NCBI GenBank assembly: GCA_905221505.1
Contig: CAJNDL010000004.1
Location: 1-64,000, forward strand
Origin: a bacterium
Lineage (GTDB): Bacteria; Bacillota; Bacilli; Lactobacillales; Streptococcaceae
DNA: 64,000 bases
Direction: 5' to 3'
Shown here one piece after another: positions 1 through 8,367 of this stretch. The notes beneath the pieces are model-generated. The model saw only the letters and a list, made by a program, of their open reading frames with translations. It was not told where the DNA came from and did not search any database. Made by a program: the position numbers and the translations under genes. Each line of letters starts with the position of its first letter. Position 1 is the stretch's first letter.

Positions 1-465
1 CACTTAGCACCTGTTTATATTGATGAAACAGGATTCGATACTTATTTTTATCGAGAGTATGGTCGCTCTTTAAAAGGCCAGCTAATAAAAGGTAAAGTCT
101 CTGGTAGAAGATATCAGAGGATTTCTTTGGTTGCAGGGCTAACAAATGGTGAGTTAATCGCTCCAATGACTTACGAAGAGACGATGACGAGCGATTTTTT
201 TGAAGCTTGGTTTCAGAAGTTTCTCTTACCAACATTAAACAAACCATCAGTTATTATTATGGATAATGCAAGATTCCATAGAATGGGTAAGCTAGAGCTC
301 TTATGTGAAGAATTTGGGCATAAACTTTTACCACTTCCTCCCTACTCACCTGAGTACAATCCTATTGAGAAAACATGGGCTCATATCAAAAAGCACCTCA
401 AAAAGGTATTACCAAGTTGCAATACTTTTTTTGAGGCTCTTTTGTCTTGTTCTTGTTTCAATTAA
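1..465 (+). CDS. IS630-family transposase, 3' part (5' end outside window)
   Basis: The frame is open from base 1, so only the catalytic half is visible. It holds the DDE_3 endonuclease signature of IS630/Tc1-type transposases: YIDETG (first Asp) at residues 6-11, IIMDNARFH (second Asp) near 88, and YNPIEKTW (Glu) near 120. The protein ends LLSCSCFN. It resembles the IS630-Spn1 element common in pneumococcus, where the transposase is usually split over two frames. The N-terminal DNA-binding part is not in the window, so whether the element is intact cannot be judged. Confidence 0.85.
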   Translation, partial: HLAPVYIDETGFDTYFYREYGRSLKGQLIKGKVSGRRYQRISLVAGLTNGELIAPMTYEETMTSDFFEAWFQKFLLPTLNKPSVIIMDNARFHRMGKLELLCEEFGHKLLPLPPYSPEYNPIEKTWAHIKKHLKKVLPSCNTFFEALLSCSCFN

Positions 466-577
466 CTATATTTTCGCAACATTACCATTTTTGCTGACTT
501 TTTTTACACAGGGTGTTTGGGTAAAATATTAACATGAGAGTTATAGAGTATAGCTTTTCAAATATTTCAGGAGGAAA

Positions 578-880
578 ATGAGTATGACACCATTAAAATG
601 GTTTGCTGGAGGAAGCGAAAGACGTAGTGAAGCCATGACGATCATTGATCATCTACTGGAAGATATAAAGGATGCGCCTAAACTTACTCACTTGAAAAAT
701 CAGTTAGTGAGTTATAAAAAACGATTAAAGGACGATGGGACCTCTACTCCGTTTATTCTGAGCCAAATGAACGTTGACATCTCACGTGTATTAATTGATA
801 ACAAGCTGACTTTGTCAGAAAGTCAATCCGAGCAGATAAAGAAATTAAGAGAATTATCTGCGATTCGCTATGGTTACTGA
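578..880 (+). CDS. Enterocin A-type bacteriocin immunity protein
   Basis: A 100-residue, charged, cytosolic protein with no signal or membrane segment. Its length and helical pattern (LLEDIKDAP, LKNQLVSYKKRL, FILSQMNVDISRVL) fit the EntA immunity family, four-helix bundles that protect a producer from class IIa or Blp-type bacteriocins. The SD AGGAGG is at 569-574. ATG 578 is only 3 nt away, so the in-frame ATG at 584 (MTPLKW) may be the true start. No bacteriocin gene is adjacent: an IS remnant lies upstream and trhO downstream, so it looks like an orphan immunity gene. Confidence 0.7.
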   Translation: MSMTPLKWFAGGSERRSEAMTIIDHLLEDIKDAPKLTHLKNQLVSYKKRLKDDGTSTPFILSQMNVDISRVLIDNKLTLSESQSEQIKKLRELSAIRYGY

Positions 881-927
881 TGAAGTGTAGGGACAGGCCA
901 CCCTTCTACAATTTCCAGTCAAATAAA

Positions 928-956
928 TTGCATTCGTTTTCCCAAGCAGGTATACT
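928..956 (+). promoter_or_regulatory. Promoter of trhO
   Basis: TTGCAT at 928-933 and TATACT at 951-956 with a 17-bp spacer. The predicted transcript start is near 963, which argues against ATG 968 as start and supports ATG 1013. Confidence 0.55.
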
Positions 957-1012
957 AGTATAGTTAGATGAAAAATTCTGAAAATTTAAGAATAGAAAAG
1001 AGAACAAATCTT

Positions 1013-1999
1013 ATGGCAAAAGATATTCGTGTCTTACTTTACTACCTTTATACTCCAATTGAAAATGCAGAGCAATTTGCTGCAGACCATTTGGCTTTCT
1101 GTAAATCAATCGGCCTGAAAGGCCGTATCCTAGTCGCTGACGAGGGAATTAACGGAACAGTTTCAGGTGACTACGAAACAACTCAAAAATACATGGACTA
1201 TGTTCACAGCCTCCCAGGTATGGAAGACCTCTGGTTCAAGATTGACGAAGAAAATGAACAGGCCTTCAAGAAGATGTTTGTTCGCTACAAGAAAGAAATT
1301 GTCCACCTTGGTTTGGAAGATAACGACTTTGACAACGACATCAACCCACTTGAAACAACAGGTGCTTACTTGTCTCCAAAAGAGTTCAAAGAAGCCCTTC
1401 TTGACGAAGACACAGTTGTCCTTGACACACGTAATGATTATGAGTACGACTTAGGCCATTTCCGAGGAGCTATCCGCCCAGATATCCGCAACTTCCGTGA
1501 GTTGCCACAATGGGTCCGTGACAACAAGGAAAAATTCATGGACAAGCGTGTCGTGGTTTACTGTACAGGTGGAGTTCGCTGTGAGAAATTCTCAGGATGG
1601 ATGGTTCGTGAAGGCTACAAAGATGTTGGTCAATTGCACGGAGGAATCGCTACTTACGGTAAAGATCCAGAAGTCCAAGGTGAGCTTTGGGATGGGAAAA
1701 TGTACGTCTTTGACGAGCGTATCGCCGTTGATGTTAACCATGTTAACCCAACCATCGTAGGGAAAGACTGGTTTGATGGAACACCATGTGAACGTTATGT
1801 CAACTGTGGGAATCCATTCTGTAACCGTCGTATCTTGACATCAGAAGAAAATGAAGACAAGTACCTTCGTGGATGCTCACACGAGTGCCGTGTTCACCCA
1901 CGTAACCGCTATGTCTCAGAAAATGAATTGACACAAGCTGAAGTTATCGAGCGCCTAGCCGATATCGGTGAAAGCTTAGATCAAGCAGCTACAGTATAA
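1013..1999 (+). CDS. trhO: tRNA uridine(34) hydroxylase, rhodanese-like (UPF0176)
   Basis: TrhO-family protein that adds the oxygen of 5-hydroxyuridine at the tRNA wobble position. It has the usual N-terminal acylphosphatase-like domain ([10 protein letters not shown] near residue 10), a central rhodanese domain with [19 protein letters not shown] and the catalytic loop [14 protein letters not shown] near residue 180, and a Cys-rich tail ([22 protein letters not shown]). Starting at MAKDIRV gives 328 residues, the usual length. The ATG at 968 lies only 5 nt from the predicted transcript start and has no SD. It is a single-gene unit with its own promoter and terminator. Confidence 0.9.
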   Translation: MAKDIRVLLYYLYTPIENAEQFAADHLAFCKSIGLKGRILVADEGINGTVSGDYETTQKYMDYVHSLPGMEDLWFKIDEENEQAFKKMFVRYKKEIVHLGLEDNDFDNDINPLETTGAYLSPKEFKEALLDEDTVVLDTRNDYEYDLGHFRGAIRPDIRNFRELPQWVRDNKEKFMDKRVVVYCTGGVRCEKFSGWMVREGYKDVGQLHGGIATYGKDPEVQGELWDGKMYVFDERIAVDVNHVNPTIVGKDWFDGTPCERYVNCGNPFCNRRILTSEENEDKYLRGCSHECRVHPRNRYVSENELTQAEVIERLADIGESLDQAATV

Positions 2000-2004
2000 G
2001 ATCA

Positions 2005-2027
2005 AACAGTCCTAAGGGGCTGTTTTT
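2005..2027 (+). terminator. Rho-independent terminator after trhO
   Basis: AACAGTCC (2005-2012) pairs with GGGCTGTT (2017-2024) with one wobble pair, followed by T5. Confidence 0.75.
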
Positions 2028-2120
2028 ATATGCTTTTTACTCAAAAATCTAAAGTTTGTTTCTGTATCTTTCAGGAAAATAAGGTATACTATATGTAAAC
2101 GATTTCAAAGGAGTCCAGTT

Positions 2121-2981
2121 ATGGCGAAAACATTTTTTATTCCAAATAAACAGAGCATTTTAGGAGAACAGGAAATTTTGACTGCCAAGTCCATCTTAGC
2201 TTTGGTAGATGGTTTGGAGTCACATAGCTATGATGCCGTCTATCTCCGTCAGCCTCTTAACCGTCTCGAGTATATCGAGTGTGCGATAGTGGGGCAATCA
2301 CAATTTCTCTTTAAAGTTAGTTATGCTGATGGTCAAAAGGCTTATCGTGTCGATCTTCCTGATCTATTAACGAAGACAGACTGGCAGATTATCAAAGCAT
2401 TTTTAGATGCCCTACTTGCTTACACAGGAACTGAGATTGAGGAGCTAGATGGTTTTGACTTTGAAGCTTATTTCCAAGCAAGTATTCAAGCTCATTTGGC
2501 AGACACTGCAGCCCGTTTTACGATTTGCCAAGGAATTTTTAATCCTGTTTTCTTTAGTCATGGAGACTTGAAAAGCTTTTTAGAGGAAGATGGCTTGGCT
2601 CAGTTTGAAGCGCGTGTACGTGCGGTTCAAGAGACAGATGCCTACTTTGCAAGAGTCTCCTTTTATCAGGATGGAGAAGGACAAGTGCATGGTGTTTACC
2701 ATCTGGCTCAAGGAGTCAAGACAGTGTTACCGAGAGAACCATTTGTCCCTGCAGCCTATATTGAGCAATTGGTGGATAAGGAAGTCCAGTGGGAAATTGA
2801 CTTGGTTCAAATCACAGGAGATGGTTCTAAACCAGAAGATTATGAAGCCATTGCCCGCTTGGACTATGCAACATTCCTCGAGGTACTACCATCAGCATCT
2901 TACCACCAACTAGATGCCAATCAATTAGAAATACAACCCATATTAGACAAAGATTTTAAAACATTAGCACAAGAAGAGTAA
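2121..2981 (+). CDS. DUF4299 family protein
   Basis: A 286-residue acidic soluble protein with no signal peptide or membrane segment. I recognise it as the DUF4299 family of streptococci, whose function is unknown. Phrases such as YDAVYLRQPLNRLEYIECAIVGQ and PREPFVPAAYIEQLVDKEV fit a compact cytosolic fold. The SD AAGGAG lies 8-10 nt before ATG. It stands alone between trhO and a convergent membrane-protein gene. Confidence 0.75.
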   Translation: MAKTFFIPNKQSILGEQEILTAKSILALVDGLESHSYDAVYLRQPLNRLEYIECAIVGQSQFLFKVSYADGQKAYRVDLPDLLTKTDWQIIKAFLDALLAYTGTEIEELDGFDFEAYFQASIQAHLADTAARFTICQGIFNPVFFSHGDLKSFLEEDGLAQFEARVRAVQETDAYFARVSFYQDGEGQVHGVYHLAQGVKTVLPREPFVPAAYIEQLVDKEVQWEIDLVQITGDGSKPEDYEAIARLDYATFLEVLPSASYHQLDANQLEIQPILDKDFKTLAQEE

Positions 2982-2986
2982 AGCAG

Positions 2987-3011
2987 AAGCAGGTCAATCG
3001 ACTTGCTTTTT
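2987..3011 (+). terminator. Terminator of the DUF4299 gene
   Basis: AAGCAGGTC (2987-2995) and GACTTGCTT (3000-3008) around AATC, with a T run to 3011. Confidence 0.75.
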
Positions 3012-3014
3012 GAT

Positions 3015-3046
3015 ATATAAAAAATCCTGCCATGAAAGACAGGATT
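3015..3046 (-). terminator. Terminator of the minus-strand membrane-protein gene
   Basis: AATCCTG (3023-3029) and CAGGATT (3040-3046) form a stem. On the minus strand it is followed by a T run (3015-3022). Confidence 0.7.
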
Positions 3047-3051
3047 AAAGT

Positions 3052-4116
3052 TTAAAGAAAGGCCAAGATACGAAGATAATCCCCAATCAGTGCTACTTCA
3101 GCTACAAAGAAGAGGAGGATAATAACTCCGTTCACAAGGACAGACAAGAATAATTGATAGAAGGAGTCGGCTTCACTTGTTTGACTTGGCCTTGTAATGA
3201 TATGGAGGCTAGCAAGCAGAATGATTCCAATGCTAATCACACACAAGAGAGCTGTAAATCGTAGGCTATCAAAGAAGGCAAAGAAACTAGCAATGGCAGT
3301 GAGGAAGATTGGAATTGCCAAGAGTTGACTATATTGTTGGAGAACCTTTTCTAGCGTCCAGTCCTTTTCCTGGTAGATAAATCGTCTCACGACGAAACTA
3401 CCCAAGAGGAATGAAAAGAAGAAGAGTGTTGTTGCTACTAGGATAGAGATGATAGAAAAGAGAGTTAAAGGAGCTAGTTGCTCAGGGAAGTGGCTGTTGA
3501 TAGTTGCTATATGTCCATAGTAGGCTTGTTTGATGTGATAGATACTAAAGAAAAAGGAAGATGCAGAAAATAGAATGAGCAAGAGAAAGGCTGTGTAACT
3601 GTGTGTGCTACTTGTTTCAAGCTTGTTTGTAGGAGATTTGATTGCTTCCACTAGCCAAGACCAAAAATCAAGCACTTGCTCTTTCCATTTATCCGTAGAT
3701 TTTGGAGCTTGGTCGGGGATATAAGGACTTTCTAAGGATTTACTGAGAAGAAGGGGCTCTTTCGTGGTTGGTTTTTGCTGAGGAAGAACTTCTTGGCTCT
3801 CTTCAGCTATAGTGACTTTTTCTGTTTCTTTAGAAAGGTCTTGCTCTTCTTCAGTAGAATCTAATGCTTTCTTTTCTTCTATTTCTGTTCTCGATTCACT
3901 GTCTTCAGGCGTTTCAATTTTCTCTTCTTGCTGGCTTTCCAGTTCGACTTCAGCTTGAGAGACTTCCTCTTCTAACTGAGTATTTTTTTCAATTGGTGTA
4001 TCGAGATCGGCTATCGTTTCTTCAGTCTTGTCTGCAACATCTTGGGCTTGTTCATCAGACTTGTTCTTACTTGTTGTTTTTACAAAATCATTACTTTCAA
4101 ACCATTCTTGTTTCAT
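3052..4116 (-). CDS. Membrane protein with long acidic N-terminal region
   Basis: A 354-residue protein. Residues 1-150 are very rich in Glu, Gln, Ser and Thr and look disordered. From about residue 170 there are five or six hydrophobic segments (FLLLILFSASSFFFSIY, FSIISILVATTLFFFSFLL, PIFLTAIASFFAFF, ALLCVISIGIILLASL, LSVLVNGVIILLFFVAEVAL). It resembles the DUF6574-type membrane proteins of streptococci and I cannot assign a function. It has an SD AGGAGG upstream and is transcribed alone. Confidence 0.75.
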   Translation of the reverse strand: MKQEWFESNDFVKTTSKNKSDEQAQDVADKTEETIADLDTPIEKNTQLEEEVSQAEVELESQQEEKIETPEDSESRTEIEEKKALDSTEEEQDLSKETEKVTIAEESQEVLPQQKPTTKEPLLLSKSLESPYIPDQAPKSTDKWKEQVLDFWSWLVEAIKSPTNKLETSSTHSYTAFLLLILFSASSFFFSIYHIKQAYYGHIATINSHFPEQLAPLTLFSIISILVATTLFFFSFLLGSFVVRRFIYQEKDWTLEKVLQQYSQLLAIPIFLTAIASFFAFFDSLRFTALLCVISIGIILLASLHIITRPSQTSEADSFYQLFLSVLVNGVIILLFFVAEVALIGDYLRILAFL

Positions 4117-4178
4117 GGTAGAACCTCCTTTTTAGTTAGATAAATATGCTTCCATAGTAGCAGATGTAAGCGCTTTTG

Positions 4179-5093
4179 TCAACGTCTGTTTGGTATGGAT
4201 ATTAGCTCAATATTATTATCAGCTCTAGCAATGAGTTGATCCTTGACATCGGTTTTTTCAGTTTTGTAAGGGTTGCTTAATTCCGTACCTCTTGATTCAG
4301 GCTTTTCTCTTGTGAATTGGTGGATAGAACCATAGTTGCTTGAGATGTCCCAGTTAATTCGTTGGTTCTCTTTCTGGTCTAGGATGATTCTGAGATAATA
4401 TTTGGCAGTCAGTTCAACCCTACCATGGACTTGGATATTTTCAGCGTGGAAGTGCTTCTCTGTTGACTCTAGCTGACTATCTGTAAGGTCTGTATCAAAG
4501 ATATTGATAATATTTGGTGTTGTGAGTTTGCTGTTTTTGATACGACTTCCTTCAATTCGGAGGAGATAGCCATTATTGGTATTGATGGTCGCATTTTCAA
4601 GACTAGCATTAGTGATACTGGTTTGTCCACGATTGGCTGACACGTTGATTCCTTTTAGACTTCTTCCTTTTGGCAATTGGAGAATAACTTCATTAAAACG
4701 ACTAGAGTAGCTACTTACGATATGGAGAATCCCGCCAATTCCAGAAGAGAGAAACGGACTTTCAGACAGTTTCTTATCAGTGAGGCTCAGAGTTTTATCG
4801 TTTTGATTTGTGACAAGGTCATGGTTAGCAGAAATAGATGGATGGTAAGAAATGTGGATTTGATCATCGAAAGAGTCTGTGATGGTGAGCGCGTGTTGGT
4901 GGAGCGTAATATCTAGGTTTTCGACTTCCTTGCCAAAGGTCAGCTCTTCCATCCGACTATCATAGACAGGTTCCTTGGACATGGCAAGTAGGCTCTTGAT
5001 CCCGTCAGATTGGATACCTACAAAGAGCAGGATAAAGCCGATAACGGTAGTCACCACACCAAAAATGAGAAATCCTCTTGTCAATTTACGCAT
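4179..5093 (-). CDS. DUF4097 domain protein with N-terminal membrane anchor
   Basis: A 304-residue protein: one N-terminal membrane segment (FLIFGVVTTVIGFILLFVGI), then a beta-helix-like DUF4097 domain with repeated short strands (KGINVSANRGQTSITNASLENATI). The start is set at MRKLTRG, whose ATG overlaps the stop of the DUF1700 gene by 8 bp and has a GAGGTG SD, so translation is probably coupled. It is the last gene of the PadR/DUF1700/DUF4097 operon. Such modules are thought to respond to envelope stress (inference from similar operons). Confidence 0.8.
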   Translation of the reverse strand: MRKLTRGFLIFGVVTTVIGFILLFVGIQSDGIKSLLAMSKEPVYDSRMEELTFGKEVENLDITLHQHALTITDSFDDQIHISYHPSISANHDLVTNQNDKTLSLTDKKLSESPFLSSGIGGILHIVSSYSSRFNEVILQLPKGRSLKGINVSANRGQTSITNASLENATINTNNGYLLRIEGSRIKNSKLTTPNIINIFDTDLTDSQLESTEKHFHAENIQVHGRVELTAKYYLRIILDQKENQRINWDISSNYGSIHQFTREKPESRGTELSNPYKTEKTDVKDQLIARADNNIELISIPNRR

Positions 5094-5679
5094 GCTGGTC
5101 ACCTCTCTTTCCTTTTTTAAGAACAAATTGCACCAGGCGAACAATGAGTAGGCCGAAGAAGCGGGCTACATAGGAAATACCTAGTAAGACTAGTGAAGAA
5201 GCACCGATAGCCAGTAAACCAGAACCAAAAATTAAGATAAAGGCTGATTTAGCTTGGGCTAGGACAGTGAAACTTTCAACTAAAAATAGGAATCCGCCGA
5301 TGATACCAAGTATGGAAACCGCAAAGAAAGCCAGAATGACAGTCAAAGCTGCCACAAGGATTCCGAACAGGGCAACGAGGATGGCGATCCCCAGAGGAAT
5401 ACCGATGGGTGCCGCAAGGAGGGCTAACAAGGCGATATGTAAAATTTGTCGGTTATTTTTTTGAGCGGGTGCTTCATTGATTTTTTTATCGAGAAGATTA
5501 GAGAGGACTTCGTGGGCCGCTTCTTTGGGAGTTCCCAAACTAGCAATGAGTTCTTCTTCTCCTTCGACTCCAGCATCGTCAAAGAGTTCTCTGAAATAGT
5601 CCATGGCTTCGATGCGGTCAGCTTCAGGTAACTTCTTGAGATAGAGTTCTAGCTGAGTCAGGTATTCAGTTCTTGTCAT
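5086..5679 (-). CDS. DUF1700 (HAAS-type) membrane protein
   Basis: A 197-residue protein. The N-terminal ~75 residues form a helical cytosolic domain typical of DUF1700/HAAS (YLTQLELYLKKLP, AMDYFRELFDDAG, LGTPKEAAHEVLSNLL). Four hydrophobic segments follow. Proteins of this family are normally encoded directly after a PadR regulator and probably transmit its signal or act as its partner (inference). It overlaps the padR gene by 14 bp and the DUF4097 gene by 8 bp, so the three are one operon. Confidence 0.85.
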   Translation of the reverse strand: MTRTEYLTQLELYLKKLPEADRIEAMDYFRELFDDAGVEGEEELIASLGTPKEAAHEVLSNLLDKKINEAPAQKNNRQILHIALLALLAAPIGIPLGIAILVALFGILVAALTVILAFFAVSILGIIGGFLFLVESFTVLAQAKSAFILIFGSGLLAIGASSLVLLGISYVARFFGLLIVRLVQFVLKKGKRGDQHA

Positions 5680-5992
5680 GGCGGATACTCCCTTCTATGA
5701 TGCCATTGATAGTGTCTGTATAGAGTGTCCACTCATCTTTTAGAGTCACGAGCTGCTCTACACCACGGTCTGTTAAGGAGTAGTATTTGCGCATGCGACC
5801 TTGGAACTCTCTAGAATAGGTGGTCAGAAAGCTATTGCCTTCCAATTTTTTGAGAATGGGATAGAGCGTAGATTCTTTGATATTAGCGATCAGCTTAATG
5901 GTTTGGCTAATCTCATAACCATAAGAATCATCCTGCTCCAGTACGGCCAAGATGAGAAATTCAATCAAGGCAGAGGATGTTGGAAAGTACAT
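5666..5992 (-). CDS. PadR family transcriptional regulator
   Basis: A 108-residue winged-helix PadR protein of the short class. LIEFLILAVLEQDDSYGYEISQ is the classical N-terminal PadR signature, followed by STLYPILKKLEGNSFL (recognition helix) and RMRKYYSLTDRG (wing). It is first in an operon with DUF1700 and DUF4097 genes. ATGTGT-type dyads just upstream overlap its promoter, so it is probably autoregulated. Confidence 0.9.
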   Translation of the reverse strand: MYFPTSSALIEFLILAVLEQDDSYGYEISQTIKLIANIKESTLYPILKKLEGNSFLTTYSREFQGRMRKYYSLTDRGVEQLVTLKDEWTLYTDTINGIIEGSIRHDKN

Positions 5993-6010
5993 GGGAAACC
6001 TCCTTTTCTA

Positions 6011-6046
6011 ATGTGTAAGATTTTTATATATAATTTTTCTACACAT
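6011..6046 (-). promoter_or_regulatory. Probable PadR operator (ATGTGTA dyad)
   Basis: ATGTGTA (6011-6017) and TACACAT (6040-6046) form a dyad over the predicted transcript start of the padR operon. A near copy of the left half with its AT-rich tail recurs at 6082-6105, upstream of the -35 box. ATGT/ACAT half-sites are typical of PadR operators. Confidence 0.5.
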
Positions 6047-6048
6047 AT

Positions 6049-6077
6049 ATTGTACATCTAAAAGAAAGCCCTGTCAA
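6049..6077 (-). promoter_or_regulatory. Promoter of the padR operon
   Basis: On the minus strand TTGACA (6077-6072), a 17-bp spacer and TACAAT (6054-6049): a near-consensus sigma-A promoter. Confidence 0.8.
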
Positions 6078-6100
6078 GAAAAATGTGTAAAATTTTTATA

Positions 6101-6132
6101 TATAAAAAACTTCTAGCTAAAACTAGAAGTTT
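6101..6132 (-). terminator. Terminator of the MFS transporter gene
   Basis: AAACTTCTAG (6107-6116) and CTAGAAGTTT (6123-6132) form a 10-bp stem, with a minus-strand T run at 6101-6109. It touches the stop codon of the MFS gene. Confidence 0.75.
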
Positions 6133-7297
6133 AGAGGATTTTATCAGCTCTATCCACTGTAAAGAGGGCCACAGTCATCAGGATATCGACGAGCAAGAGG
6201 GCAGCTACAGCTGGCACCCAAGAATGGAAAAGGTCAAAACTGTAACCAAAGAGAGTCGGTCCAAAGGCTGCTAGGATATAGCCTCCTGTTTGAGATAGAC
6301 CAGACAATTGGGCTGTCTTTTCAGGAGCGCTTGTCTTGAGTGAAAAGTTGACCATGAGATAAGGGAAGAGGGCACTGGTTGCGGTTCCAATGAGGAGATG
6401 GATAGCAAGCCAGTAAATGAAACTATTGATCGGGAAGAAGAGCATGGAAATGCCGACCACACCAGCTAGTGAAACCAGAGTGAGCATAAGCTGACGGTTA
6501 CGAGTTGACAAGCTGGTTGTCAGGCTTGGGATGGTCATTGAAAAAGGAATGCTAATCAGAGAGAAGATAGAAGTCAGCAAGCCAGCTTCGTGACTGGATA
6601 GGCCTGCATGGATGGCCATGGTCGGTAACCAAGTCATAGCAGTGTAAAAGAGCAAGGATTGAAAACCTGCAAAGACAATCACTGCCCAGACCTGTTTATT
6701 ATGCATGACCTTTGTTTTGCTTTTCTGTTTGGTTTGAGGAGCCAGTCTGTGATTATAGCGGTGATTTGGGAGCCAGACCAAAAAAGTTGCTAGGCAGAGC
6801 AGGGTGAGGAGGATGATCAATCCTTTCCAAGAACTGGCTTGTGTAATAGGCACAGCCAGATAGGAGGCCAGAGCCGTTGCAATCCCCATAGAGGTTACAT
6901 ATAAGGTGGTCAGAAAACCAATTTTCTTTGGTTGATTGGCTTGGATAAGACTAGGAAGCAGAACATTGATGACTGCGATACTTGCCCCAACCATCAAGGT
7001 TCCTAGATAGAGGAGAGGCAGATTGATTAGTCGAATCAGAGAGCCAATGGTTAAGAAGAAGAGACTGTAGGTAAAGAGATGCTCCAAGCCGATTTTCTGA
7101 GCCAGTCGGGTAGAAAATAGCGAGAAGAGAGTAAACATGAGAAGGGGAAGGCTGGTCAAGACACCAAGTGAACTAACTTCTACTCCCAGGCCTTGCGAAA
7201 TATCCCCCAAAATAATAGGTAAAACAGTAAAAGGAGTCCGCAAGGAAACACCAATCAGGATAATACCTGGAACAAAAAAGAGTGATTGCTTTTTCAT
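6131..7297 (-). CDS. MFS transporter, CynX/NimT family
   Basis: A 388-residue protein with twelve predicted membrane segments. The opening (PGIILIGVSLRTPFTVLPIIL) and the layout match the CynX/NimT group of major facilitator exporters. The substrate is unknown; relatives have been linked to cyanate or nitroimidazole. It stands alone, transcribed toward the padR operon control region with its own terminator. Confidence 0.8.
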   Translation of the reverse strand: MKKQSLFFVPGIILIGVSLRTPFTVLPIILGDISQGLGVEVSSLGVLTSLPLLMFTLFSLFSTRLAQKIGLEHLFTYSLFFLTIGSLIRLINLPLLYLGTLMVGASIAVINVLLPSLIQANQPKKIGFLTTLYVTSMGIATALASYLAVPITQASSWKGLIILLTLLCLATFLVWLPNHRYNHRLAPQTKQKSKTKVMHNKQVWAVIVFAGFQSLLFYTAMTWLPTMAIHAGLSSHEAGLLTSIFSLISIPFSMTIPSLTTSLSTRNRQLMLTLVSLAGVVGISMLFFPINSFIYWLAIHLLIGTATSALFPYLMVNFSLKTSAPEKTAQLSGLSQTGGYILAAFGPTLFGYSFDLFHSWVPAVAALLLVDILMTVALFTVDRADKIL

Positions 7298-7451
7298 ATA
7301 ATACCTCTTCTAGCTGATTTTAATAACAGCTTATTTTAAGGCTTTTTCACTATAATGTCAAGTAAGGTTTCTGGCTTTCAAGATAAAAATGGGAAAGTCT
7401 TGAAAATTATGATAAAATAGTGGAAGGAAATCTATACATTGGAGAAAAACT

Positions 7452-8282
7452 GTGTCTGAAAAGCAAAAAATCAGCGTATTGATGTCGGTCTATATCAAGG
7501 AAAATCCGACATTTTTAAAGGATGCTATTGAGAGTGTTCAAAATCAGACCCTGAAACCGAGCGAATTGGTTCTGGTTGAGGATGGGCCTTTGACACCTGA
7601 GCTCTATCAGGTATTAGACCAAGTGGAAGCCCAGTCAGAAATTCCAGTTAAGCGTTGCCCCTTAGAGCAAAATCAAGGTTTGGGTCTGGCTCTTCGACAG
7701 GGTGTTTTGCAGTGTCAGTATGATATCATCGCTCGTATGGATACAGATGATATAGCTGTTCCAGACCGTTTTGAGAAACAGGTTCAGTTAATGGAGACGG
7801 ACAACCTCGACCTATTAGGTGGACATATTGCAGAGTTTATTGACAATCCTGATGAGATTGTTTCTTATCGTCGTGTTCCAACCCAGCACGCAGATATTGT
7901 AGCTTATCAAAGGATGAGAAGTGCCTTTAACCACATGACTGTCATGTTCAAGAAGGACATGGTTCTCAAGGCAGGCAACTATGAGGATGGCCTTTATATG
8001 GAGGATGACCTCCTCTGGCTCAATATGATTGCTGCAGGAGCTAAGACTGGAAATCTGGATCAAATCTTGTGCAGGGTTCGTGTCGGAGCAGGGATGTTTG
8101 AGCGTCGTGGGGGACTGCGTTACCTCAAACTCTATCGTCAGGCTCGTCAACGAATGCTGAAGAGAGGGCAAATTTCTTACATGGAGTATGCTAAGAGTGT
8201 TGCGATTCAGATGGTTGTTGCTCTTTGTCCAGGATTTGTCAGACAGTTTATTTTTATGAAACTGTTACGAAAAAGCAATTAA
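7452..8282 (+). CDS. Glycosyltransferase family 2
   Basis: A 276-residue GT-A glycosyltransferase. The N-terminal nucleotide-sugar fold has ISVLMSVYIKENP, SVQNQTLKPSELVLVEDG and the metal-binding ARMDTDDIA (DxD) near residue 97. GLYMEDDLLWLNMIAAGAK supplies the ED acceptor-site motif. It starts at GTG with SD GGAGAAAA 7 nt upstream. It is followed by a CapD-like gene, and the pair suggests synthesis of a surface polysaccharide or glycolipid. The sugar is not predictable. Confidence 0.85.
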   Translation: MSEKQKISVLMSVYIKENPTFLKDAIESVQNQTLKPSELVLVEDGPLTPELYQVLDQVEAQSEIPVKRCPLEQNQGLGLALRQGVLQCQYDIIARMDTDDIAVPDRFEKQVQLMETDNLDLLGGHIAEFIDNPDEIVSYRRVPTQHADIVAYQRMRSAFNHMTVMFKKDMVLKAGNYEDGLYMEDDLLWLNMIAAGAKTGNLDQILCRVRVGAGMFERRGGLRYLKLYRQARQRMLKRGQISYMEYAKSVAIQMVVALCPGFVRQFIFMKLLRKSN

Positions 8283-8315
8283 AAGATTGTAACAAATCGT
8301 AAACTAGAGAAAAAG

Positions 8316-8324
8316 TGTTATAAT
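8316..8324 (+). promoter_or_regulatory. Extended -10 promoter before the capD-like gene
   Basis: TGT followed by TATAAT (8319-8324). No convincing -35 is needed for an extended -10 element. Confidence 0.5.
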
Positions 8325-8367
8325 AACAATATAACTATCCAGCTCTTTTAAGGAGGAGTAAATTTCT

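Noticed and set aside
968-1012. ATG 968 as the trhO start
   Set aside because: It lies at about +5 of the predicted transcript, has no SD, and adds residues not found in the family.
4163-4180. cre site upstream of the acidic membrane protein gene (TGTAAGCGCTTTTGTCA)
   Set aside because: The right half does not fit the cre consensus spacing, and no promoter overlaps it clearly.
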